From contig CM068313.1 of the NCBI GenBank assembly GCA_034766995.1, positions 39,807,996-39,871,995 of the forward strand: 64,000 nucleotides of DNA, given 5' to 3'. Of the stretch, positions 1 to 10,098 are shown in pieces (the first letter of the stretch is position 1; the number at the start of each line of letters is the position of its first letter). The notes under the pieces are model-generated. The model worked only from the letters and a program-made list of their open reading frames with translations. It was not told where the DNA came from and ran no database searches. The stretch comes from Acanthacorydalis orientalis (Eukaryota > Arthropoda > Insecta > Megaloptera > Corydalidae). Made by a program: the position numbers and the translations under genes.

Positions 1-1
1 C

Positions 2-301
2 CTAACATATGAAGCAGAAGCGGAGACAGTCAGAACAGAACAAAAGGTCAGGACTGTGGAAATAAAGATTTTAAGATCCATCTCATGATCCACATTTCTG
101 GACCTCCAAAGAAGTGAAGATATAAGATGGAAATGTGGCATACAAGACGTAGATGAATAGACCAAATCCAGGATAAGGGAGTGGAACAACCACGTGGATA
201 AGATAAGAGAAGAGCGACTTGCCTGCATTTGTAAAAATGGACGACCTTCAGGAAATAAACTATATGGACGAGCATCCAAGAGATGGGCACAGAGCTGGTA
301 A
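2..301 (+). pseudogene. LINE reverse transcriptase C-terminal remnant
   Basis: One frame reads through from base 2 to a stop at 299-301 with two internal stops (a TGA and a TAG). It carries the signature of the C-terminal tail of non-LTR retrotransposon polymerases: LTYEAE, then KILRSI, SEDIRWKCGIQDV, REWNNHVDKIREERL and GRASKRW. Those motifs (fLR-i, IR--cgi-dV, eWn-Hv, RL, GRp-kRW) are well known from LINE ORF2 ends. The copy runs off the left edge of the window, so only the tail is seen and the clade is not assigned. The two stops show it is dead. Confidence in the family is good; the exact 3' end of the element is unknown. Confidence 0.75.
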
Positions 302-1750
302 TCGTCATCCACCGAGCTCGAGTGAAAGGCAAAACAACAGTAGAATAAACTCCTTGTAAAATTGAGTATGTGTTTGTGCCGACTTGTTGCATATCTTAAT
401 TGTTATGATGTTGACTGATAACACCCTCGGTGTCCACTTGCATACATATGTCTGTTATTGGACATGGCGCCGAATTGTTTTAGTCTGTTACAACCGATAT
501 TGCACATGTAGAAATACGATACATCCGAAAGGTTCCCGATGATTTATTTGGGTGTGAAGATGGTAAGTGCAGCAGTCGTAGCTAGAACGTCATGCAAAGG
601 AGACGTTGTTTAGCTGCACTCACAAGTGTACCTTTTTCTTAATATAATAAATGATTTGTTAAATGTTTGTGTTACCCTTTGCTTTTATTTGAAGTGGAAG
701 AATCTTTTTACACAATTAAAATACTTTTTACCCGTTCCTACCGAATTAATAAAACACTCCTTGTTTAATAATAATAATAAGATGATATGGTGTTACAGAC
801 CTTTAATTAAAGATGATTGAAAATATCGAGGCTGTGGGAATCGCACCTAAATAATCTAACCAATGAATTAATTAAATAATTCGAAGATTTCGTCCAACTG
901 GTTGCCACATTTTTTTACACCTGATGAAAAGTGTACTTGATTTTAAAATTTCTAAGAAATTATTAAAGTAGATTATAAATAATCTCATCATTTTTAGAAA
1001 AAATTGTAACCACTGACAAGACTTGGATAATTTTTATACGTCAGAGAATAATAATAGATCAAAAAAATTGAAACTCGCCGACTGTTTCTCTCTTAAAAGT
1101 ATTAAAACCATACTGGCCTATTAAGAAAGTTATGGTATCAATCTTCAGAGATTACAAGTAGATAAAAATAAATAATCATTTTTCACAAACTTAAATTGTA
1201 TGAGATTAAACTACGTCAAATTCCTGCAATAATTAAATAAAAATATTGTCAGATCTTGACAAATCAATCTAAGAGCAGAAATGCATTCAGTATTATTAGT
1301 CGAAATGCAATAGTAAGTGCAGAATTATATCGAAAAAAAATGATAAAAATATATATAAATATTATCCATGTGAAACCTAAAACCTTTTTAATGATCTTCG
1401 TATATATGGCATGCATACAATATTTAACCAAATAGAACTGAATAATACTAGACATTTACAAATATTCTTAAATGTTCGATGTCTTAAAGATATTTTAATA
1501 AATTTAACAACAAATTGAAATAAAACGTACAATTCGTAATTATATTGTTATAAAATTTAATTTTGGGTCATCAACTTCGTTGAACACCGACTAGAGTATT
1601 ATCTTGACGGAGTCATTAGTTCGGGACATTAAAGAATTGCAACATTTCAAGAATTTAATTTACATCTCATTTTTATCTCCATTGTGTTGATGTTATCAGT
1701 AATATAATATCTTATTCTTGTGCATTTAAGTAAATGTGTATGTACTAATG
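302..1750. other. Intergenic; GC-richer start, then plain AT-rich DNA
   Basis: Bases 302-640 are richer in G, C and CpG than their surroundings and may be the untranslated tail of the LINE, but no poly-A or tail repeat proves it. From 640 to 1750 I see only AT-rich sequence with short chance open frames and no repeats of note. Confidence 0.5.
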
Positions 1751-1758
1751 TATATATG

Positions 1759-1812
<54 letters not shown>
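1751..1812. repeat. (TA)n microsatellite with TATG variants
   Basis: A run of alternating T and A about 50 bases long, preceded by a few ATGT interruptions. Overlapping tyrosine-isoleucine open frames here are artefacts of the repeat. Confidence 0.95.
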
Positions 1813-1816
<4 letters not shown>

Positions 1817-2098
1817 GCACACATGTTTCTGCCAATGTGTGTCTGCAAATGTATGTGCGCACACAGTAATGTCAATTTTTTTTCTAAAAAAAAACATTTC
1901 AAGTCAAAAGATACATAATGCACCCTTCTTAAATTCTGTTCATCTTGTATAAGTTTCTAACATGTATCCCTTAGTGGTCGTTGTGCAAATATCGTGCAAG
2001 TTTTCTTAGTCCCAAGAAACATGTTTAAATGAAGCAAAATTATTAGAAGTGACAAATTTCAGCAAAAAAACTCCACGTACGTACTCACAAAAACATAC

Positions 2099-2101
2099 AC
2101 G

Positions 2102-2152
<51 letters not shown>
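2099..2152. repeat. Compound (CA)n(TA)n microsatellite
   Basis: About eight CA units pass directly into about eighteen TA units. Confidence 0.95.
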
Positions 2153-2154
<2 letters not shown>

Positions 2155-2540
2155 TTTTAAAAGTAATGTTATATCTTCATAAATAGGATATTGTTTTTTT
2201 AATATGTGTTATTTTTACGAAAAACAAGCATGGAAACGTAAGACAATTATATTCACAGCGTTTACTTCAGAATACAAAACTTCAAGTTCGTTTATGTCAG
2301 TTTTGTTTTTTGTGTCAAATATTTGTACATTTCATATAAACATATCTAAGTTTATTGTCAAACGTTTTGACGTTATCTTTTTTAACATAACTTTAACACT
2401 AGATTTGTGAGCATGTATTGTATACCTTTTTTTTACTAAAATTCGTCACTTTGACAGATACATTAAAATATAGTTTTTGTAATAATATAATTAATTTTAT
2501 TTTATATTACTACATTTTTATTATTAGAGTTTAACATGCT
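2153..2540. other. AT-rich, no recognised feature
   Basis: No coding similarity or repeat structure is visible apart from short chance frames. Confidence 0.5.
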
Positions 2541-3195
2541 TTACAAATAAATTCTGTTTTGAGGGTACATTTTCTGCACAGAAACTTTTTTCACGCACGG
2601 CAAATATTATTAATTTTTTTTACAAAATCCGATTTGGCAGGACTTCTGATTGTTATTGGAATTTTCTATATCCAACAATGGATTGGAAGTAGTCGTACGC
2701 TCATCTCTATAGTCCCTCTCTAATTCATCTCTGTATTCTCTGTCTAATTCTTCAGAAAATTGAAAAATAACATCTTTTCTCAATATATTTAGTCCAGTAG
2801 TCTCCCTGTACAATATCCACGCATTGATAGGTACTAAATCCAAGATGTTATAAAATACTTGAAGAGGTCATCTACGGGATACTGCTTTGACACTATATTT
2901 TCGTCTCATTTTATCTACCATATCCGCTTCAAACGTGGCCTTATTATAGAAAGTAATTGTCACCGGCACACGTTTATTATCGTTTCCAATTTTTACAAAT
3001 TTATGCCTTGAACTGAGTAATAGTACCTTTTTCTTTGGCTTCCTTTTATAAATTGTTAGAACATAATTTTATGATTTATAAAGCCCTACGAAAAACCGGA
3101 CCATATTATGATTCTTAGAATTTACAGTTTTTGTTATTTCTTTTTTATTTCCACGTATAATCCCAACTAGAGTAGTTTTTTTAATAAATAACTCT
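2541..3195 (-). pseudogene. piggyBac transposase remnant (C-terminal half)
   Basis: Read on the minus strand from about 3195 down to 2541, the translation follows the C-terminal half of a piggyBac-type DDE transposase. In order: KELFIKKTTLVGIIRGNKKE, then TITFYNKATFEADMVDKM where the third catalytic aspartate is expected, RRKYSVKAVSRR, VFYNILDLVPINAWILYRE, and a cysteine-bearing tail (SCQIGFCKKN, then a second cysteine block) like the family's zinc-binding end. The conserved RRWP motif has a TGA in place of the tryptophan, and a second stop and small gaps are present. No terminal repeats were found, and the first two catalytic aspartates are absent. It is a different lineage from the piggyBac 0.7 kb to the right. 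It is clearly dead. Confidence 0.75.
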
Positions 3196-3850
3196 TTTGC
3201 ACGTGAATTCCAATTGTGTGTAAAAATAGAATTTCAATTCGAGATAACTAGAAGAATGAAGAAAATCTGTGAGTTCATTTTGCCGCATTGAACCGAAAAT
3301 TGTATGGCATATATACTATTTCATTTCGCAAAGGACGAAATACGCTATTCGCTTTCACATTTTCATTTTCTTTGTCTCCTACAGTAGCAAATCACTTCGT
3401 GGTTTTAGTTATAATTTGATAAATAGAGACTTTCAGGAAACAACTTTAGGACGCTGAACTCAAAATTTGTTAACCGGTCAATTTGTCGGATGTCTGGATA
3501 AATAGGTATAATATATACACGTACCTGAAAGTAGAAAGTTAACGGATAAATTGAATTGAGATATATATTAATATCATTATATCAATAAAACTCATTATAA
3601 TATTTGAAAAAAAAATTATATTTATATTTTACTTTTTAGCAATCTGAAATCCGTCAAATTAACGAATTCTGTAAATTTAGTGTTAATGTTACTATAACTT
3701 ATTTGGGTTTCAATCTTCTTCAAATCTTTTTATAGTTGTCTATATTTTTAATTATCATATGAACATATACCATTGCATTGCATTTTTAAAACTAGACAAA
3801 TGAATACTTTTTTTAGAATTATTGAACATATATTATATTTATTTGTGTAA
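3196..3850. other. AT-rich spacer between two piggyBac copies
   Basis: I could not extend either piggyBac into this stretch. A few CpG-containing segments (3270-3480) read open on the plus strand but match nothing I know. Confidence 0.45.
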
Positions 3851-3861
3851 CCCTTATGTTA

Positions 3862-3883
3862 GTAACCGGGTACCCGGGTACCC
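3862..3883. repeat. piggyBac subterminal palindromic repeat, copy 1
   Basis: AACCGGGTACCCGGGTACCC directly abuts the left terminal repeat. The GGGTACCC units form a perfect palindrome. Probably a transposase-binding site (inference). Confidence 0.8.
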
Positions 3884-4049
3884 ACCGCGGTGTATTTGTA
3901 TGAATAGCTTAAAGAAAATTCAATATTTCATTTTAAACTTTCAAATCGTCGTTTTTTAACTTAAAAGAGAGCTAGTTGTGAGTGCATTTAATTTATTTAT
4001 TTTTTACTTTTTTTTTTAAATAAGCTTAAACTTCAGCCATCGCCATTAG

Positions 4050-4074
4050 CAACCGGGTACCCGGGTACCCACAG
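4050..4074. repeat. piggyBac subterminal palindromic repeat, copy 2
   Basis: Same 19-base core as copy 1, in the same orientation, about 190 bases further in. Confidence 0.8.
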
Positions 4075-4171
4075 TGGAAAGCATAGGAAATAAATTGAAG
4101 ATAATTTTTATAAATGCATGCAACTAAATTTTATTAAAAAAATAAAGAAATATTACACTTTTTTTTTATAA

Positions 4172-5110
4172 TTAATGACATTGAACACATTGTACAAGAT
4201 TAACTGAGTGCTCGTCACATACTGGTTGGTGACAATTGGCACAGTTCTTACGAGTCTTTCGCCGTCTTCTTATTGGCAAGGCATTGCAGACATGGCAAGA
4301 TCCTGTTACTTTTTTTCTTCCGGTTTTATCTTTTAGAATCACTGGACCAGGATTTACCACGACTGTTTCTGTCAGTGCATGGCCTAAAATGCTTTCAATG
4401 GCAATTTTTGTTGAGAAGTGGCGCATTACTTGTGGATTCGCCGTGCGGTGTTCAATCATCGGCAATGCCAGTTCTTCACTTAGCTTACGCATAAATTGAC
4501 GACGTTCTGTCGTTTTTTTGGCGATCATTTTATTATTTTCATAATAAATTATATATGATGCAAGTGAAGAAATGTCTAGCATGTTGAAGAACATTGCCAT
4601 TGGCCATCTCGAAGATCGTCGTTGACTTGTGTACCTCCGGACCATTTGGTCCATTGTGTCAACACCAGCTTTATATTTATTATAAAAAATTATAATTTCT
4701 GGTTTTTGTTTAGCGTCATCACCAACAGATGCATCTGAATGCATTGTAGATAACAGAATGACAGCTTTATTATTTTTAGGAACGTAGGAACACATGGTAA
4801 CTTTTTCGTGAAATCCAAAAACTGTCGAATACTGCTCCCGTGTCTTATTTTCTCCCATAACACTAGGGATGTAAGGTTTATTTTTTTTTACCGTGCCAAC
4901 AATGGTAATATTCCACAATAACAAATGTTTAGCAACGGGTAGAGTAGTAAAGAAGTTATCCATGCAGATGTTTCTACCACTACCTCGGTACGGAGCCGCC
5001 AATTCTTTCACTACTCTTTCACCCTGATTTTTTTCTCGAGTGTTATCTGTTTTACCAGTGTACATAATCCCTTGCAAAGGATATGCGTTTTTTTTTAATA
5101 AAATAAACAA
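4172..5110 (-). pseudogene. piggyBac transposase, N-terminally truncated open frame
   Basis: The open frame has 312 codons without a stop, about half the usual 550-600 residues of piggyBac transposases. It begins without an ATG; the first ATG is at 5065-5063, in the conserved MYTGK motif. Visible DDE-domain landmarks are NICMDNFFTT (second catalytic aspartate, residue 51), VGTVKKNKP (72-79), FYNKYKAGVDTMDQM (third aspartate, residue 151), RRSSRWPMAMFFNMLD, and a C-terminal cysteine/histidine-rich zinc-binding domain from about residue 272 (CHVC, CANC, CDEH, CVQC). The region with the first catalytic aspartate and the N-terminal domain is missing, so it cannot be an active transposase. The intact frame suggests the deletion is fairly young, or that selection kept the C-terminal DNA-binding part. 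I favour the first. It ends with a normal stop shortly before the left subterminal repeats. Confidence 0.85.
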
Positions 5111-5128
5111 AATTTTTAATACTCAGGT

Positions 5129-5153
5129 CTGTGGGTACCCGGGTACCCGGTTG
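5129..5153. repeat. piggyBac subterminal palindromic repeat, copy 3
   Basis: Reverse-complement copy of the same core near the right end. It shares the CAACCGGG and CCCACAG borders with copy 2, so copies 2 and 3 form an inverted pair. Confidence 0.8.
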
Positions 5154-5195
5154 CTGAAAGACGTCGGTAAAGTTGGTTACTAACATAAGGGGTAA

Positions 5196-5684
5196 TCTAA
5201 TTCAGAACACTTTCATTGAATTCAAGATAAATGATTACTTTATAAATTATTAAATTAACAAAAACTACCATCAGTAATTAAAACCTTCATTTTTTTGTTA
5301 AATTGTGTTTGTATCTTATTTTTATATAATTTATTTAATATTATTTACAGTTACTGTGATTGTATTTTTCTTTCGTTTCAGTATTTTTGTTACTAAAATG
5401 ATAATATTCTCAAACGTCTATATCTTATTCAGATAATAATAACTTTAGATGTCAACACGCATCTAAAACCCAAATATCTATCATCTCTATGTAGTCGAAG
5501 AGAACTGGTTTGAAATATTAGGTCTAAAAATTAATTCTGTCCATTTAAATTTAATCAAACCTAACTCTGTTGTAAATTAAAATATTTTCTGTTAGTTTCA
5601 AGATTTTGAAGTGCCGATCTTAATATTTAAAACCATTATATCTTTGCCAATCAGTTGACATAATCTCACAAGATAGTAGTAAAC
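5196..5684. other. AT-rich, no recognised feature
   Basis: No coding similarity seen. It may include the unrecognised left end of the mariner remnant that follows. Confidence 0.45.
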
Positions 5685-6002
5685 ATGATGGCGTCCGAAA
5701 AATTACATATTAGATATTGTGTACTTTTCTCATTCCAGTGAAAAAAAATCTGCCGAAGCCGCAGGAATATTTATAAAACATAATAAAAAATGCTAGAATA
5801 ACAGAAAGGATCCGAAAATCCATTACGACTTCATCCATACAAAGCCACCATCTTTTTTTCGACAAGGAATACGTTAGTTACCCGTCACATAGAGCAAAGT
5901 TATATAAAATAATGGGAGATATTTTTAGGATCTAAGTGCATTCAGCTTTTCCGCAAATAATAATTTTGTATAAAAAACCACCGAATTAATATGTACACCA
6001 AA
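5685..6002 (+). pseudogene. mariner deletion derivative (both transposase ends, middle lost)
   Basis: From the ATG at 5685 the translation gives EKLHIRYCVLFSFQ, then after a stop and a shift KSAEAAGIF. This follows the N-terminus of a mariner transposase lineage (HIRHC-L-FxFQ-KKNAAEA). After a short junction, 5860-5938 reads FFRQGIR, LP, SKVI, NNGRYF and a stop, the typical C-terminus (FFRrGI-LPeRW-KV---GkYF) with stops in place of two residues. So the first about 30 and last about 25 residues are fused, with roughly 270 residues deleted. The right end at 6002 reads inward as TTTGGTGTACATATTAATTC and is followed by TA, as expected for mariner. I did not find the matching left end. Confidence 0.6.
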
Positions 6003-6038
6003 TAATTACTTATATTTTTTAATAAATGACTATCTTTA

Positions 6039-6071
6039 AATATATATATCTATATATATATATATATATAA

Positions 6072-6122
<51 letters not shown>

Positions 6123-6170
6123 ATATTATATATATGTTGTTATTATATATATATGTATATATACATATAT

Positions 6171-6224
<54 letters not shown>

Positions 6225-6226
6225 CC
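6039..6226. repeat. Long compound (TA)n array
   Basis: About 185 bases of TA runs broken by ATATTA, TGTTGTTA and TGTATATATACA. Tyr/Ile open frames on both strands are artefacts. Confidence 0.95.
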
Positions 6227-6786
6227 AATATGTATTTTCTTTTCATTAATACTGATATTGTAGGAGTTTTTTTCGCTCGTAGATTTAACATTATTTCAAT
6301 CTGATATTATAATAGATATCACATTCTTTTTCATATACCGATCGATTCACAAATGTACGTTTCGAATTGATATTTTTATATTGAAATTTGCGAGAAATAA
6401 AAAGGGGTATGTTTGTAAAAACAAAGGTGTGTAAATTCAGGCGGTTCCTATCGTAAAAGTGTAACGAGAAACGTAAGGTCACATGAAAATAACATGTTAA
6501 AGGTCAGAATGTAATATAGGTCAGCGAATAGAATATTCGATAATGGTCTGATTTATGTTCACAGATCCGTTTTCGAAGGAAATTACATATTAAAGGAAAT
6601 AAATTTCAGTTAATATTGGTGCCTTTTCGAAATAACTTTCCTCTTAAATGCTTATTCAATCACTTTCTAATATAATTTATTTCTCAAAATGATTATCTTT
6701 TCATCATATTTTTCAATTTAGTTTTATGTGTGGTGTTTTATGCAAAAAACGGTCTAGTTTATGTTATTGGTTAGTCCATTTTGAGT

Positions 6787-6812
6787 GTATATATATATAT
6801 ATATATATACAC
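6787..6812. repeat. (TA)n microsatellite
   Basis: About twelve TA units. Confidence 0.9.
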
Positions 6813-7005
6813 AATACATACATACAAAGGTATAAATATGTATACTTACAAACGAACTATAACTAATGAACGATAATTAAACTTTTAAAGACATGTTTTA
6901 ATTCTTATAACTACATACACTTATATTTAATAATTGTATAAAAAGTAGTTCTTTTATAACATATAAATTTCTTCTAAAGTTATAATGAATTTCTAAATTA
7001 CATAA

Positions 7006-7008
<3 letters not shown>

Positions 7009-7063
<55 letters not shown>
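7009..7063. repeat. (TA)n followed by (TAA)n
   Basis: About fifteen TA units pass into about seven AAT units. Confidence 0.95.
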
Positions 7064-7242
7064 AATTATACAAATTGATTAAGAACAGTTATTATATAAA
7101 ACTAGATTCAAACACATCATCAAAGTAGTGAATAACGTTATTTCATCTATTTGAGATGATTTAAATGTAAATCCCTCAACTTTCGTAAAAAGATTACAGA
7201 AAAATAAAAACTTTTCAAGTGACGTATATCTTTTATTTTCAG

Positions 7243-7444
7243 AGCCTTCAAAGAAACGGCGTTTCCATCCGTTTCGTGGTCTACGTAAAATGTTCAGACG
7301 GAAAGTACGTCACTCTGGGGGCGATGATGGCACATCGGGCGTGGAACCCGCGACACCTGAGTCGGTGACCACGCCTTCAATGGATGCCCACCGGAGTCGA
7401 TCGACGAGCGAACTTCTTGCCGGGGACGAGTCGACAAGAAGAAA
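7243..7444 (+). CDS. Host gene exon A, CRACD/KIAA1211-like (partial)
   Basis: Internal exon of 202 bases between a TTTTATTTTCAG acceptor and a GTGAGT donor. The first two bases finish a codon and the last two start one. The translation begins PSKKRRFHPFRGLRKMFRRK, then VRHSGGDDGT, a Ser/Thr/Pro-rich stretch (EPATPESVTTPS) and RSRSTSELLAGDESTRRK. The exon is strikingly GC- and CpG-rich in an AT-rich setting, as real coding DNA would be. The basic block with a repeated Phe/Lys/Arg pattern, a polar linker and then SHDSVF in the next exon resembles the start of vertebrate CRACD/KIAA1211, a cytosolic inhibitor of actin capping protein (FK-FKK-FGKKK followed by LSHDSIF). Function is inferred from this motif order only. 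The rest of the protein would be encoded elsewhere. Real-exon confidence is high; family call is moderate. Confidence 0.7.
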
Positions 7445-7740
7445 GTGAGTGTCACCTTCAATTTTCCAACAGATATTTATACGAGTGTTTTAAGAATTCG
7501 ACAAGTATGCAAAGTTTCGAAACTTTTTACATGAATTAAAGGATTCATTTACTTTGGACTTGAACGTACTTGTTTCGCTCATGTTTAATTTAATTACTTT
7601 GAATTTGTTTCCGATATTTCCATCTTTTAACGTTCAACTGTATTTAATTATTATTATATAGGTAGTAGTATACAGTAAGCTGTTATTTTTTAGCGAAGCT
7701 TTGAACCGTGATTAATAATTTAATTGAAATCCAATACTGT

Positions 7741-7751
7741 GTATATAATAT

Positions 7752-7801
<50 letters not shown>

Positions 7802-7810
7802 ATATATATT
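7741..7810. repeat. (TA)n microsatellite
   Basis: Interrupted TA array with TGTATGTA variants on the right flank. Confidence 0.95.
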
Positions 7811-8711
7811 TGAATATTAAATTTAATTTATTATAAAAATCTATGTATATTTTGCAGTTTTTATAAATTGATGATTCGTTCCTTCTTAATTTAATATTGT
7901 TTATGTTCTATTTCCATGCACTTTTGGTTTGATATTTAAGTATTTTTTTCGTTTCAAATTATTTAAAATTACTTAAAATTCAATAAAGGGTTTTAAATTA
8001 CTTTTTTAAGAGTCATATCAGGTTATTAAAAGAAAAATGTTTGGTACTTTAAACTCGTTTATAATAAGGAGTTTCCAATAAATTCAATTGTGTAAAAAAA
8101 GAGTAATGAATCTGAAAATTAATATAAATTAATTTATTTTCCCATAAGATCATTATTTTTTAAAATTACCCCAAGTTCGATTAACTTATTAAATGTGCGA
8201 ATAACCAGAAATGAACTACACTTTTTAACTCTTTTTAAAGAAATTAACGTTTATTATCCCTTATTTTTAAAATAATTTTCTATATCGAGAAACTTTATCT
8301 TAGCTATCAAAGCACATTTTTTTCTTTCATACAGATATACAGCTTCAGTAAATCAATTACACAATTATAAAAGTATTCACACAACACATATTCAAATTAA
8401 CACATTATAAAAGTATTCAAATTTACTCTTTTCGGAAGTATACTTCCTGTTTATTAATCTACGTTTTTCGATTAGTGCTTAAGGATAAGTCTTGTTGAAT
8501 TCCAAAATAGGATAAGCAAAAGTTTGCATGGATTTTGAACTTTTGGACTACAAAAGCTAAAGCTCATTTCTCTATATACTTTGAAGCGATGATTATCTTA
8601 TTTATCAAGCAATTTTTGATGAATTTCTATTTGTTTTTTATACTTTTCTAATACAAAAGAGAAATATTTAGTCACTGTAATTCTTTCATGAATTTTGTTA
8701 AAACTTAGTTA

Positions 8712-9070
8712 CAATTTAGTTCTGACTCTGAAGCTAAATTTGCTTTCATAAATAAATTTTTCGCTCACCTCACAAACCACAGAAAAATATTCGGATTAAA
8801 AATGTTCAGTAATGAATTATCGAGCATCGTTTAATTTTTATATACGTTCATTTAGATTACAATGCTATCATCTTCAGTGTGCTAAGGTGCAGAAAAACCT
8901 CAATTTTTTCTGAACGTTAACACTCTAAGGATGATAGCATTGTCATCAGAAAACGCATAAATAATAAGTAGAATTGATCAATAAATATTATTGAATATTT
9001 ACGTTGAAAACGAATTTTTGTGGTTTGTAAGATAAGTGAAAAAATTATTTGTGAAATTTTAAACTAGTAT
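8712..9070. mobile_element. Foldback (palindromic) MITE
   Basis: Two arms of roughly 150-170 bases are imperfect reverse complements around a short centre near 8900. The inner arms match best: ACAATGCTATCATC on the left against GATGATAGCATTGT on the right. The outer arms share CTCACAAACCAC-AAAA and TTTCATAAATAAATTTTTC-like blocks. A half copy lies at 11965-12130. No target duplication could be fixed. RNA from it would fold into a long hairpin. Confidence 0.7.
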
Positions 9071-9104
9071 TTGCACATAACTTCCATGACACAATATAGT
9101 TTAA

Positions 9105-9412
9105 CACGTTCCTTGCCGGGCGAATCATTTTCGATACATAGCTGAACCTCATTTCCCGCCCAGGACATATTTTTGCATTGATAGATAAAGTCAAGAAAAC
9201 AATTGTTGGCATGAATATGAATCAAGTTATTTGTTTGGTATATAGTGAATTTTATAGTTTCAACATTTACTCTACTAATAAAAAAATTTCCAGTTCACAA
9301 AAAATTAAAAATATACAATTTTTACATATTTACCAAACTCTATATCATGTACAGTTATTGGTAGACATGGTCCTGTACTGACACTTATTCATAAACAACT
9401 TGATGCGGAGTG
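9105..9412. mobile_element. Possible piggyBac-type MITE
   Basis: 308 bases bounded by TTAA on both sides (9101-9104 and 9413-9416). The ends start CACGTTCC on the left and CACTCCGC on the right strand, so only the first three bases match perfectly. The left end carries a GC-rich segment (GTTCCTTGCCGGGCG) like many insect piggyBac ends. Two TTAA sites in AT-rich DNA can occur by chance, hence low confidence. Confidence 0.35.
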
Positions 9413-9416
9413 TTAA

Positions 9417-9929
9417 CAAATATTTTGAGTTTAAAAAATAGTTCAAATAATATTCATTTCCCATCGTTATTTAAGAAAAAAAAATATTACATTTTCTTGT
9501 ATATAGGCAGTAACTTTTATCTTTAAAATGGAATATTTTTCCAGTCGAGAATTATATGACCATACGAAGTATGTACAATAGTAGTTACTAGTAATTTTTG
9601 TACAGGTGATCCCATAAAATTTATTACTGGTGAACGCGAATAGGTTTAATAGCATATTAATTATAAATAATCAGTGAATGGTTTGGAATTTAAAATGGTT
9701 TTCATATAAATATCGGTAGCATATTTAAAGAATTAATGGAAATAAACAAGCTCATCATTTAAACATATCTAAATTTAATTTTAAAAATTGTGACATTTAT
9801 TAACAGACACTACAAAGTCAATTGATTTTATAAAAAAGCTTCAATTACAAAAATTGTATAATTTTAATAGATTTATTTGCTAATATTCTAATACGTTAAT
9901 AACGCGATATATTTTGTACATTCTTACAG
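9417..9929. other. Intron, AT-rich
   Basis: No element recognised. It ends with the exon B acceptor. Confidence 0.5.
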
Positions 9930-10098
9930 AAGTGGTTGCAGTGGCGGCCTATTATATGGTGCAGCAGCAGGTGGTTTAAGCGTATCGCATGATAGTGTTT
10001 TTACGGGCGAACCTCAGTCCGGGTCTGATATGGAATTAGATACTGCACAAAGCTCATCGTCATTATCTATACAACAACTTGTTATCCCTGGTGTTAGG
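9930..10098 (+). CDS. Host gene exon B, CRACD/KIAA1211-like (partial)
   Basis: Internal exon of 169 bases between the acceptor TTCTTACAG and the donor GTAAGT, joined in frame to exon A (the split codon AA|A gives Lys). It ends exactly on a codon boundary. The product reads SGCSGGLLYGAAAGG, then LSVSHDSVFTGEPQSGSDME, a serine-rich run (QSSSSLS) and IQQLVIPGVR. The SHDSVF motif is the best family clue, since CRACD/KIAA1211 proteins carry LSHDSIF after their basic N-terminal block. Low-complexity Ala/Gly and Ser tracts suggest a disordered regulatory region. No following exon was found with confidence in the remaining 54 kb, so the next intron is long or the rest lies beyond the window. Confidence 0.7.

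Larger units (their letters stand above)
3851..5191 (-). mobile_element. piggyBac deletion derivative, complete ends
   Basis: The element is 1341 bases. It has perfect 17-base terminal inverted repeats, CCCTTATGTTAGTAACC at 3851-3867 and its complement at 5175-5191, and is flanked on both sides by GTAA (3847-3850 and 5192-5195). Three subterminal repeats carry a 16-base palindrome, GGGTACCCGGGTACCC, near 3868-3883, 4055-4070 and 5133-5148. The transposase C-terminal half fills most of the interior on the minus strand, with its reading frame starting almost at the right-hand subterminal repeat, so the N-terminal half has been deleted. piggyBac elements normally use TTAA targets; here both flanks read GTAA. 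Confidence 0.85.
6227..7242. other. AT-rich, probably intron upstream of the host exon
   Basis: Holds two short microsatellites (listed separately) and otherwise AT-rich DNA. It ends in a pyrimidine-rich acceptor tract at 7229-7242. Confidence 0.5.
7445..9929 (+). other. Intron between host exons A and B
   Basis: 2485 bases with GT donor at 7445 and AG acceptor (TTCTTACAG) ending at 9929. Contains a (TA)n array, a foldback MITE and a possible piggyBac MITE, listed separately. No exon-like segment was seen inside. Confidence 0.65.

Noticed and set aside
48..392. 114-codon open frame on the minus strand
   Set aside because: It lies opposite the LINE remnant, whose plus-strand motifs are recognisable; the minus frame is a shadow.
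1560..1640. GC-richer segment resembling a tRNA
   Set aside because: I could not form a cloverleaf or find box A and box B promoters.
1647..1923. Tyr/Ile-repeat proteins over TA arrays (also at 6.0, 17.9, 33.4, 47.7, 50.0, 63.4 kb)
   Set aside because: Direct translation of (TA)n microsatellites on both strands; not genes.
4236..4499. Two plus-strand frames over the piggyBac transposase
   Set aside because: Shadows of the minus-strand transposase.
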